Below the pieces are notes generated by a model. That model was not told where the DNA came from. It made no database searches and saw nothing but the letters and a program-made list of their open reading frames with translations. The translations under genes and the position numbers were made by a program. Source: Calliopum simillimum (Eukaryota > Arthropoda > Insecta > Diptera > Lauxaniidae). Taken from it: DNA of 64,000 bases. The stretch is from the NCBI GenBank assembly GCA_951812925.1, contig OX638370.1, forward strand, positions 94,936,897 to 95,000,896, written 5' to 3'. Shown here one piece after another: positions 22,690 through 33,310 of this stretch; the first letter of the stretch is position 1, and every line of letters begins with the position of its first letter.

Positions 22690-24320
22690 TTTAAAAAAAT
22701 TTAGTCTCAAAACGGGTTGCCAAATGGTTTGCCATTAGACTTACACACTAAAAAGTAATAGTTTAAATTGTTGAAAACTTATCGACGCTTATATGGGCAT
22801 TTCTCAGAATCTTTTAACCTTTATACTTACATTTGAATGTCAAAAGAGTAAGTTGTAATTACTCAAAAAAGTAAGGATTTTTTGTGAATATTGGCACGTC
22901 CACATGCTTGTTAATGTTTGAACAATATGTGCGCGGGCCAATATTCACAAAAAATCATTAGTATTTTGAGTGATTACAACTTACTTTTTTGACATTCAAA
23001 TGTAAGTATATAGGCTAAAAGTTTCTGAGAAATGCCCATATCATTAAAAACTCATCGAACCGAAATTAAGCTTAAGCAAAACTAACAAAAAAAAAAGGGT
23101 GGCAGCCCCGAAAATTTTTCTAAAATTTCAGAAAAGTTTTTATGAGCAGTTCTGAATCCAAAAATTTCAATTTGGTTAAAAAAAGTAAGAATTATATTTT
23201 CGAAAATAACCAAGTGGCTACCCTAAAAATTTATATTGGATTTTTGAAAAAGTTAATTTAAGCATTTTAAAACTAAATTAAAATTTTTATTTCTTAAAAA
23301 AATGGTTTAAGCAAAAGTAACAAAAAAAGAACCGGGTGGCAACACCGAAAGTTTTGTAAAATTTTTAAAAAGTTTATCTGAGCGTTTTGAGACTAAAAAT
23401 TTCAATTAAGTCAATAAAAGTAAGAATTATATAAGATTTTCCAAAATAACCAGATGGCAACCCTAAAAATTTATGTTGTATTTTAAAAAAGTTTATTTAA
23501 GTATCTTGATACAAAAATTTTATTTTATTTTTTAAATAATTAGTTTAAGCAAAGTTTACAACAAAAAAAAACCAGGTGGAGGGTTACTCAACGAAGAGTG
23601 ATAAAATTTTGCAAAAAACGACGGAGAATGATGAAAGGGAGAATGACTAATTATTGCACAAACAGTAATATCACAATGAAAGTAGCAAGTTTTTTTAAAT
23701 ATATAGACAAAATAATATGTTAGTAATATAAAAAAAACTTGCGTGGAGAATGATGCACACTTGCGTTCTTTACAAAATTTTTAAACTTTTAAAAAAAAAA
23801 AAAAACACACGAACACTTAATGTCAAAAAAGAAAAACTGAATGAGCTGAAAACATACTCAATATCTTTTTCAGTTGTCTATTTACTTAATATTTAAAAAA
23901 CTTACAGTTAGAATAAGAAAAACTGAGTGGAGATAGTCTAAATTGAGGGACCAATTTCCATGGTTGTCAATTCTATATAAAAAAATTTTTTTCGAAGAGT
24001 TAACACAGAAAAACATAAGCTAAAATTCTTGTACTGCCAATGTCGTCTAAGATTTTTTTAGAAAATAACAAATATGCAAAACGGGCACATTAAATTCACT
24101 AAGAAGCGGTTAGGAACAGGACGGAGAATGAGTTTTTAACATTTTGTGCTGTAATTTCATAGCAAAATATTTAAAGTTATTTCTTTTTCCAAACAATTCA
24201 TATAGAAACTCTGGTTTAGTTTATGTAATAAATAGTTAAAATATCAAAATTTAAATTTAAATGTGGTTTCGAGCCGTGGGACATTGAATTGTACATTTTC
24301 TGGAGACCCACTTATGCCGC
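22690..24320 (-). repeat. dispersed repeat X, copy C (longest)
   Basis: Most complete copy. It begins near the ACACACTAAAAAGTAATAG block. It then has two and a half tandem units of about 240 bp, each with GGGTGGCA-C-CCGAAA and GTAAGAATTATAT followed by a CCAAGTGG/CCAGATGG-CAACCCT block (23090-23580). Next come GGTGGAGGGTTACT (23576) and a run of GGAGAATGA words. It ends GGACGGAGAATGAGTTTTTA (24119) and a tail to about 24320 shared with copy B. A 245 bp MITE interrupts it at 22794-23038. There is no protein coding, so this looks non-autonomous or satellite-derived. Confidence 0.75.
22794..23038. mobile_element. near-palindromic MITE with TA target duplication
   Basis: Two arms of about 105 bp are reverse complements with few mismatches: TGGGCATTTCTCAGAA at 22794 and TTCTGAGAAATGCCCA ending at 23038. 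A spacer of about 35 bp separates them. TA flanks both sides (22792-22793 and 23039-23040). Copy B of repeat X near 18115-18135 has the same flanking sequence without the insertion (reverse strand CTTAAATCGTTAG against CTTA-TA-TCATTA here), so the insertion and its 2 bp duplication are read directly. TA duplication fits a Tc1/mariner or pogo mobiliser. Confidence 0.88.
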
Positions 24321-26380
24321 ATTCATGTATGAATAATTATGTGTTAATATGAATGTTGATTTTGGAATAACTATTACTCAAGATCTGTAAGTCGTACGAA
24401 AACAACTTACATAAATTTCTGAGCAACAAAATTGTAGATAATTATTTTTCGCGACAAATATTTTCGATATTCACGACCCTTGAGCCTGAGTAACTTTTTA
24501 TGCGGCAGTGATCTTTCTATGGAATTTGATACTTATTTAAAAACACCAAAAAATTACTCCAAGGAAAACATAGCTGGTTTTTATTTTTTTGATTCGACTT
24601 GACCTGAATATGAAAATTCGTTCATGATAAAAACAGATTCAGAAAACTGACAAAGCCAATATGAAACGTGCTTTTATGGGATAACCGTGCAATATTCTTT
24701 TCAAAGAAGTTATTTTTTCATTATAAAAATGACGTTCAATGAACGTCGTTCATATTAAAATTCGAATTTTTGATATTGATTATCGAAAATTTTGGCATTT
24801 CGTTGGCATTGAAAATATTTAAGAAAATAAAGTTTTTGTTCAAATTGAAAACAAAAAATTTAATCTTTGTTCTCGTAGACATTAAAATCTTAATGTCTAA
24901 AATGTTTTAAATCCGTTTACAAAATCAATGCACGAGTGATATTTTTTAGCATTTGCCCATTATATTAAGCTTTTAAATGAATACTGCCACATGTTGCGTC
25001 TTTGTAGAGAGAAAAATACAAATATTTTTAACTCTTTGAAAAATAATTTATTTTTCGTTTCGCACGCCACTCAAACACTTTGACAACATATTGATCTATG
25101 GCGCCGCCTACTGATATGCAACATGTGCTGCCCTATTAATGCTAATTAATTGAACAATTCATGCAGATGAACAGCAAAACCATTTCCAAAGAATTAAAGA
25201 GGGGTTTTGGAAAAGAAAAAAAAAATTGTGTCGGCATTGCAATTTGAAACATAAATTATATATAATTGCTCACATACTCATATAAATGACCTTCTTTCAC
25301 ATAAATTACACGCTCAAGCATTTTTAGAACACACACGCGCAATGTTCTTTTTCAAACATGGAATTGATGAAAAAGCGCTTTAGAAACTCACATTAAAAGA
25401 TGCGCTCTACCAAAAAAAACAAAAAAGCAAAAATATTTCATAGAAAATATGTAACCCTTTTTTGCCAATGCTTCTAAATAGCAGCACGTGCGTTGCCAAG
25501 ACCTCGTTTCATTTTTGTGTTACAACTTTTCAATGCATTACTTTTTGGGGCCACACATCCTTTTCATGACGGGATGGCATCATTTACTCTAACAAGGATT
25601 TTTTTTCTACTTTTTTGCTGTTTCATTTGTTTTTGTTTTTGTAGCACAACATTTTTTGTTGCGCTACAATTTAATTATATTGCGCTCAGTGTAATACAAC
25701 TTTTTACAAAGTAAGAGAGGGAAAGAGCAAAAAAAGTGAATAATAAACATAGCATACTTAGCGGCGCCATAGGTGCGTGTAGCATTTTATAGAAATTTAT
25801 TGGAGCGCACGTAAAGTTTTTTTCAAATTTTTGTTGACTTCAAAAAATATTTTCGCTGTAGCATTTTTGTAGCAATAAACATACGAAATTCTTTAGAGTG
25901 AAAAAAAAAAAAAACAAAAACAAAAGATTCATATGTCGTTTCTGTGGAATTTCGCTTAATTCCACTTAGACAGGTAATAAAAATTCAAGGTGGAGTTTTA
26001 AGCAGCTGCATGTCAGTTGTTGGCTGAGGGTGGCAATAATTTTTGGTGTCTACCTTTAGGCGCATAAAGCACTAGAGATTTGCTTCTTATAAATTAAAGC
26101 ACGTTGAAAGTGCGCGACTATGCGCCTTAAGTGTTGACATTTATTTTATTATATCGCCATGTTGTTTTTGATAATTTTAAATTTTTTTTTTTTTTCTTCT
26201 TTAGATTTTTCTAAGAAAACGTGTCATGTTTAATTTAAGTGAAGTGCTTATGTACTACATATATTCCTTTTTTTAACGGAGGCTAAGGAGGCATAAGTAA
26301 GTGCTTAAACTTTCAATTTTTAGCAGAATATTAGGAACTTGAAAAGTATTCGAAAACTGTGAAGTACTTTGCCACACTAC
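24321..26380. other. unassigned AT-rich DNA
   Basis: No gene recognised. The 73-codon plus-strand frame at 25493 is Phe/Cys-rich from T-rich DNA and has no support. Confidence 0.35.
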
Positions 26381-26384
26381 AATG

Positions 26385-27935
26385 TTGATAAAGTCGAAAA
26401 ATGTTCCCCAAATCGAAAAATGTTGATGAAGTCGGAAAATATTAATAAAATCGGGAAATGTTGATAGAGTCGAAAAATGTTCCCCAAATCGAAAAATGTT
26501 TATAACGTCGATGAATCAAAAAAATGTTTATAAAGTCGAAAAATTGTGAACAAATAGAGAAACGTTGATATGATGATGAGTCAGAAAATGTTCAAAAAAT
26601 ATTTATCCGATCGATAAATGTTCAAATCCAAAAATGTTGATAAAGTCGTCGCAAAATATAAATCAAGTCAAAAAATGTTGCTCAAATCGAAAAATGTTGA
26701 TCAAATCGAAAAATTTTTAAAATTGAAAAATGTTTAAATTTGGAAAATATTGATAAAGTCGAAAAATGTTTCCCAAATTGAAAAATGCTGATAAAGTCGA
26801 ATTATGTCTCCCAAATCGAAAATGTTTATAAAGTCGATGAATGTTGATTGAATAAGAAAATGTTTATAAAGTCAATGAATGTTGATTGCATCAGAAAATG
26901 TTTATAAAGTCGAAAAATTGTGAACAAATCGATAAGTGTTGATGTAATCAGAAAATGTTGATCGAAAAATGTTTATCCGATTGATAAATGCTCAAAACCA
27001 AAAATGTTGATAAAGTCGTAAAATATTTCCCAAGTGGAAAAAGGTTGATAAAATCGACAAATGTTGATAGAGTCAGAAAATGTTGATCGAAAAATGTTTA
27101 TCCGATCGATAAATGTTGTTCAAATCCAAAAATGTTGATAAAGTCGCAAAATGTTAATCAAGTCGGAAAATGTTGATGAAATCGAAAAATGTTGATCAAA
27201 TCGGAAAGTTTTAAATATAATCAAAAAATGTTGATACAGTTGAAAAATATTAATTAAATCGGAAAACATTGTTTGAAGGCAAAAAATGTTTCCCAAATGA
27301 AAAAATGTCGATAAAATCGAAATATGTCTCCCAAGTCGTAAAAAGTTTATAAAATTCATAAATGTTGCTTTAATCGACAAATGTTGACCGAATCAAAAAA
27401 TGTCTATAAAGTCCAAAAAATGTGATCAAATCAAAAAATGAGGATAAATAAAAATATGTTGACCTAATTGAAAAATGTTTATATATTCAGAAAATGTTGA
27501 TCAAACCGATAAAGTGGGACATATCGAAAAATGTTGACCAAATTAAAATTTTTTTACAAATTCCTATATTTCGGATTCCTCCGAAATCCATTATCGGAGA
27601 AACTATTGACCGAATCAAAAAATGTTGGTGAAATAAAAAAATGTTGCAAAAATCGAAAAATGTTTCAAAAAATCGGAAAGTGTTTATAATGACGAAAAAT
27701 ATTGATAAAGTCCAAAAATGTTTACAAAGTCGAAAAATGTTTAGAAAATCGGAAAATGTTTAAAAAGTCTAAACATTTTGGCCAAATCGAAAAATGTTTA
27801 AAAATGTCAAAATTTGTTGATCAAATCGAAAAAGGTGGATCAAATCGAAAAATGTTGACCAAATTGAAAATTGTTGATCAAATCAAATTGATCAACTTGA
27901 AAAATACTTACTCATTAAACTAGAAAATGTAGTGA
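26385..27935. repeat. 1.5 kb minisatellite, TCGAAAAATGTTGATAAAG words
   Basis: About 75-80 degenerate copies of a ~19-20 bp unit of the form TCGAAAAATGTTGATAAAG. Alternating variants end in CCCAAA, ATCAAA or TATAAAG. Longer variant sub-blocks recur (for example AATGTTCCCCAAATCG near 26400 and 26477; GATCGAAAAATGTTTATCCG near 26960 and 27080). This suggests local higher-order duplication. Open frames on either strand (27120-27380, 27702-27923) are translations of the repeat. No gene lies inside. Confidence 0.93.
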
Positions 27936-29660
27936 ATGTTGCATAAGGAAAAACAAATAGTAAAACGAATAATGTTAAAAAAGCCAACAATTTTTTTTTT
28001 TTTAATTCATGCAGTTTTCATAAGGTCAAAAAATATGAAAGGAATGGAGAAAAGTTTCTATATTCAACCAATATTGACGAGACAATTCTTGTTCTTGTTG
28101 CTAACTAAATAAAAACATTTGACCTAAGCACATCAATTCTCGAAATAGCCCAAAATAAAAAATCTCTAAAGAAGAAACTGTAAACGCCCATAATTCGTTG
28201 CACAAATTGTGTGCAGACCAAAACGGCAAACCTGTCATTAACCTCTCAACTTTTCACTTGCCACAACACAACAGGAAAATACTCAGGCGGCTCTTAAAGT
28301 GTTCGCTGCCAACACCATCAACCAATTGCAAGTGTCAACTGCTGAAATTAACCACACGATTACCATAATTATCGGTGCCACTTTTTGCAGTTGTTGCTCT
28401 AAACCTTTTCTTTCGATGCTTTGATGCTGCAACAACATCAATTTCTTGGCAATTACGACCAAACGATTGGTATGTGAAACTTATTTTGACTGCCACTCTT
28501 TCAACGGTTAATTACGATGCTGCAAAAGTTTTGCTTTGAGCCAAATTTCCGCGCCATGAGAAAAGGGTACCTTATTTTGTGACTCTGTAGTACACCAAAA
28601 GGGTTTCAGGGTTTTAGCGATTTTAGCCAATTACAGCATGTGCGCCCGCATTTGGCAACTAAATGAAATTCTTATGCAAAAATTTTGTATTCGTTTGACT
28701 GGGTTTTTTCTTTTTCTCTTTATTTTGCCTTGGAAGCCAAATATAATTTTCTTGTTAACTTTGCTTGCTGTTGTTGTAGTTTTTTTTTTTTTTTTTTCTT
28801 GTTGCAACATTTCTTGGCCACAAAACAGGCGCTTTGTCTCCTAATTGGTTTATATCGTAGCGCGGAGATCTGTTGGAATTAAGATTCCACAGCTTTTGCA
28901 AAGCAAAAGCAGACAAGCAGACAGACAGAGAAACACAAAAAAGACAAACAACAGCGACAGTATGACGAAGAAGCAACAGCAACTGCAACTGCTGCAAAAT
29001 CCTCGTTGTCGCCATCGTGTAGTGACTCTATAATTTTCCAATATAAATAATGAAGTTGAATTCACGTTTTTATTGCGGCAACAAGGTTGCCATTGTAGTT
29101 ATTTGGCTTGCAGCAGCAATAGCAGCAACAACATTGCAATGTTGCCAATGTGACAAAAATAAAAGCCGAAAGTTGCAAAGCAAACAAATGAACAAAAAAA
29201 AAGGAAATAAATAGTTGCAAAGAATTAGTGAAAAATAAAATCTCAGCAAAATCTTGAAAAGGCTTTTATTTGTTTTTTTTTTACTTTTTGTTTGGAAAAT
29301 TCTTATTTGCTTTATAAATTGTACAATTGCATTTTGGTCTGGTGCCAAAAATGCACACAAAAAGCACTTGACAATTGTTGTTGTCGTCGTTTAAATAGAA
29401 GGAAATGCGGCCCTTAAGTTTGTTTTAAATGTTTTGATAATATAAAGTGGAAATGTTTTAAAAACATTCAAGTTTTATTATTTTTTGTGAGAAAATTTAT
29501 TGTACATAGGTTTTTAGTACATACAATTTTGCAAATGCTTAATATTACTAGATTTAAATATATGTAGCTGAAAGTTTCTAGAAGGTATTATCAGTCCTCA
29601 AAATCTTTTTACAAACTCCATCGACGACATTGAACAGATCAAGCCTAGCGCAGATTTTTG
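27936..29660. other. unassigned DNA with CAA/CAG and T-run low complexity
   Basis: Includes GCAACAACA-type tracts near 29110 and overlapping low-complexity frames on both strands at 28638-29065. None shows a splice-plus-codon pattern I can support. Confidence 0.35.
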
Positions 29661-29665
29661 ACTAG

Positions 29666-29876
29666 TCTACAAAAACCACAATTTTTCAATATTTTGCAAT
29701 TTTCTCGGCACTACAACAACACAAGAAATATTTGTTGTTGATTTTTTTTTTTTTCGGCTTGTCTACAAAAAACATAATGTATCAATAAAAAATAAAAACA
29801 TCAAAAACAATTTTTTATGATTGTTGTAATTCCGAGAAATTTGCAAAATACTGAAATATTGTGGTTGTTGTAGGCG
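29666..29876. repeat. ~210 bp inverted repeat, MITE-like
   Basis: The left arm (about 29666-29730) contains ACCACAATTTTTCAATATTT then TGCAATTTTCTCGG. The right arm reversed contains ACCACAATATTTCAGTATTT then TGCAAATTTCTCGG. Arms of about 60 bp with a ~90 bp AT-rich centre. No clear target duplication, so it may be a MITE relic. Confidence 0.6.
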
Positions 29877-30212
29877 GGCCATTCAAAATTGGCTCACTTT
29901 TGTTCTACACTGACATCCTTGTTTTATACCATATTGATTTTCTGTCAAGCCCTTTATTAGTAGTTTTCTTGGCCAAACTTGACTACCTAGTGCATGAGTT
30001 AGTTAAATTTCATAGTTTGGGCAAGCCTTCCACTAATGCAAAACCAACCTTCACGAAGTTAACTTTCACCATATTCATTTGATTTACTTTAACAACTACT
30101 ACACTATATGTTTGTTCAAAAAGTTGGAAACTCGAAATAAAACAGAGCGACGATGGTAAAACTAGAAAACAAAGAAAGCCTACTGAATATCTGAAATTTT
30201 TTTGAAAATAAA
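29877..30212. other. unassigned DNA
   Basis: Contains a 73-codon plus-strand frame (29861-30082) with no recognised similarity. It ends at the TA flank of the following element. Confidence 0.3.
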
Positions 30213-30214
30213 TA

Positions 30215-31462
30215 AAGGGTGTTCTTTAGAGGTATAGAACTTCGAATTGAAATAAAACACAAGAAAATCGTTTTAATGTCCATCAATTTGGCTTTATTGG
30301 AAGGATAATTTTATGCCATTAATGTTTAAATATGATTTCGAGCATGTAGCCGCCGCGGCTGGCTCGAATAAAGCCAATTCTACAGGTCCAATTTTCAACC
30401 ACTTTTTCGAGCATATGGGGCCGTATGTCGGCAATAACGCCACGAATGTTGGCTTCCAAGTCCCCTAACGTTTCTGGTTTGTTGGCGTAGACGAGCGACT
30501 TCACATATCCCCAAAGAAAATAATCCAATGGTGTCAAATCACACGATCTTGGTGGCCAATCGACAGGTCCATTCCGCGAAATTATGCGCTCATCGAATGT
30601 TTCCTTCAACAAATCGATTGTGACGTGCGCTGTGTGGCATGTAGCGCCGTCTTGTTGGAACCACAACTCATCCACATTCATGCCATCCAATTCGGGAACA
30701 AAATAGTCCAGCATTATTTCGGAAGAAGTATGGCCCAATGACTCCACCAGCCCATAGAGCACACCAAACAGTCAGTTTTTGTGGATGTAATGGCGTCTCA
30801 AGGGTCTCATGTGGATTCTCTTCACTCCAAATGCGGCAATTTTGCTTGTTGACGTAGCCATTCAACCAAAAATGAGCCTCATCACTGAACAAAATTTTGC
30901 GATGAAAATCAGCATCGAGATCAATCTCATTTTCGGCCCATACACCAAAATCACGACGCATTGCATGGTCTCGCGGCTTTAATTCTTGCACAAGCTGGAT
31001 CTTGTAAGGTCGCAAGCCAAGATCTTTGCGCAAAATCTTCCATAAAGTTGATGGACAAAGCTCCAATTGCTGTGCACGGTGGCGAATCGATTCATTCGGG
31101 TCCTCTTCAACATTTTGCTCTACAGCGGCAATTGTTTCTTCGGTGCGCACTGTTCGACGTCTCTGCGGATGCGTATTATCACATAGAGTAAACGTAGTGC
31201 GAAAACGACCGAACCGAATTAATTGCTCTGATGGACGATTATGTCGACCATAAAATGGACGGAGCTTGCGATAAACTTCGCGAACTGAACCATTATTTTC
31301 GAAATAAATTTGCACGATTTGCAAGCGTTGTTCTTTTGTCAACCTGTTCATGATGAAATGGCAAACCAAACTGAACATAAATGACATTAGAGTTGCCAGA
31401 TTTGACCACAAAATGCCAGTTTTATCTCTATTCGAAAAACAAACCTCTAAAAAAACACCCTT
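30215..31462 (-). mobile_element. DD41D mariner-like element, copy 2 (internal deletion)
   Basis: 1248 bp, inverted ends AAGGGTGTTC... and ...AACACCCTT, TA duplications at 30213-30214 and 31463-31464. Nearly identical to copy 1 at 11516-12819 apart from about 56 bp of indels, mostly one 47 bp deletion in the transposase. Because the ends of both copies are well preserved, they probably moved within a short time of each other. Confidence 0.93.
30319..31351 (-). pseudogene. DD41D transposase, frameshifted by a 47 bp deletion
   Basis: Starts with ATG (MNRLTKEQRLQIVQIYFENN) at about 31351, the start codon that copy 1 has lost. The N-terminal HTH regions and the first catalytic Asp (ILFSDEAHFWLNGY) are intact. 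A 2-codon deletion lies near 31208, in the stretch that reads RLTMDRFRTTF in copy 1 and RFGRFRTTF here. A 47 bp deletion at about 30708/30709 removes the segment after RNNAG and shifts the frame. The remaining C-terminal part, with the second and third catalytic Asp, reads in another frame (DYFVPELDGMNVDELWFQQD to IIFKH). The protein cannot be catalytic. Confidence 0.92.
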
Positions 31463-31464
31463 TA

Positions 31465-31839
31465 TAAAAGATCTTTTCAGACATGACAAAGAAAAAGGTA
31501 TAAAGATCTAACAAGCAAAACAAAAGACGACGCAAATGAAAAGACTTCAAAATGACACAGTTAATGACTAAAAGAGTAAACCACTTTGAATTAGCTAAAA
31601 ATCTACCAAAGCCATGGGCAAAAAACTTTATTGAGATAATGAATCCAATATCTCCTAAACTTAAATTACTAAACACATTTGCCTGTGAAGCTCTCACAGT
31701 AGTCGATTGCAGTTATAACAGCTATCTATTGATGAAATACTTTAAAGCTATCCAAGCCAACACCAGTATCTACAAAATTTCAAATGTCTGCAGAAATCAG
31801 CCACACCCTTATCTCCGAGTTTACCTAGACTTTGCGTAG
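31465..31839. other. unassigned DNA
   Basis: A plus-strand frame at 31552-31839 (95 codons) has a fairly protein-like composition but no motif or family I recognise, and it overlaps the start of repeat Z. Confidence 0.3.
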
Positions 31840-32275
31840 AGCTTGCATTTACTGTTCTGAGTGTTTGATTAAAATTCGGTTAGGTTTTCCTAAAAAAATC
31901 TTTCAGTATAGCATTTTGAAACTTTCGCTTGTATGGGAGGTGCCACGCCCTATTGTCCAAGTTCGCCTAATTTTTACTCAGAGCTTGCATTTATTCATTT
32001 GAATGCAATTTGGTTGAGTTATCTCAAGAAACACTTTCAGTAACACATTTTAAAACTTTTGTTTATATGGGAGGTGCCACGCCCTCTAGTCGCTTAGTTT
32101 TTCTCAAATAATGTATTTCCATTCACACCCAGCAAACATGGCCATATCGACGCAGGAGGTGACGCTAATCAAGAATACATATACTTTTCCATACCTGCCA
32201 CGCCTCCTTCTCTGCGTTACAAACGGAAGAACAAAGTGAATATACCCAGGGTGTAGGGTATAAAAATAGACCCAA
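31840..32275 (-). repeat. dispersed dipteran repeat Z, copy 2 (inverted)
   Basis: Reverse-strand copy of the repeat at 480-1245. It contains two ~137 bp tandem units with GGGAGGTGCCACGCCCT (31936 and 32070). It ends with the same terminal block, here GCGTTACAAACGGAAGAAC, then CCCAGGGTGTAGGGTATAAA. Shorter than copy 1 because the middle section is abbreviated. Confidence 0.7.
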
Positions 32276-32359
32276 TATTGTTTGTTGCCTTACAGACAAA
32301 GGGATTAGCCCCCCCGCGTTTTAATACGCCTCGCATAATAACTAACTCTTTCAAAAAAT

Positions 32360-33310
32360 TCAATTGACATACGTAAAGTTTGGCCCCTCATTTTAGACCA
32401 TCTCCGCTCAGTTTTCCCTATTGTAACTGTAAAATTTTTAAGTATTGAGTAAAATGAGAACTGAAAGTGTAAAGAAAGAAAATACCTTTTTTTCAGCTCA
32501 GTCAGTTTTGGTTTTTCGATAGTGAGTGTTAGTGATTTTTTTTTTTTTTTTTGAGTAAAAAAATTTTGTAAAGAACGTTATTTTATGTCATTCTCCCTGT
32601 AATTGTTTTTTTTTTTTTTATAGTACTATAAATATTATTTTATCTTTATATAACTAAATCAATAAGCAATTAGAGTGGCTATCCACCAGTTTCAACTTTT
32701 GACTGCTGTTTTTATTGTGATATCACTGTTTTTGCAACATTTTGTCATTCTCCTGTATAGTAATTTTCCAGTCAAGCTAACTCTGGGAGATTGGTTTGCT
32801 TACGAAACATTGTTGTTTATTGGTTAATTCACTAGACTTGTTTAAATAAGTTTCCTTTTTATAATTAGGGGCTGTCCATAAGCCTCGCAACGCTTCAACT
32901 TATATTTTTAGGGTTGCCACCTGGATATTTTAGAAAATCTTATTTAGTTCTTATGTTTTTTGACTAAATTGAAATTTTTGGTTTCAGAAACGCTCAGATA
33001 AACATTTTTAAAATTGTACAAAACTATATGGGAACCCTAAAAACTTGGGTTGGATTTTTCAAAAGTTTATTTAAGCGATTCGAGACTAAAATTTTATTTT
33101 AATTTTTTAAATAAATTGTTCAAGCGAATCTTAAAAAAAACAAATGGCAACTCTGAAAGCTTATATTAATTTTTTTAAATAGGTTCCAGAATTTAAGGTA
33201 ATCATATACTATATCAAAATTAATAACAAAAAAAAAAAAAATTTTGGTGGGGACATAATAAGCCATATTTTGCTACATTTTTTAGAGATTCGCCCACATG
33301 TCTTCAAAAT
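32360..33310 (+). repeat. dispersed repeat X, copy D
   Basis: Same orientation as copy B. Landmarks are GGCCCCTCATTTTAGACC at 32380, the CAGCTCAGTCAGTTTTGG block near 32494, CATTCTCC words near 32590 and 32745, and GGGTTGCCACCTGGATATTT at 32912. The block ending GCAACTCTGAAAGCTTATAT at 33150 and a GGTGGGGAC tail are shared with copy B near 18285-18345. Confidence 0.7.

Noticed and set aside
27120..27380. 86-codon frame with repeated ISSTF / LYQHF words
   Set aside because: Produced by the TCGAAAAATGTT minisatellite; similar frames appear on both strands of the array.
26385..27935. CRISPR-like array of short repeats
   Set aside because: Units are directly adjacent and degenerate without unique spacers, and the genome is eukaryotic.
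28845..29065. Overlapping plus and minus frames as a possible small gene
   Set aside because: Low-complexity CAG/CAA and T-rich DNA; frames on both strands are equally open.
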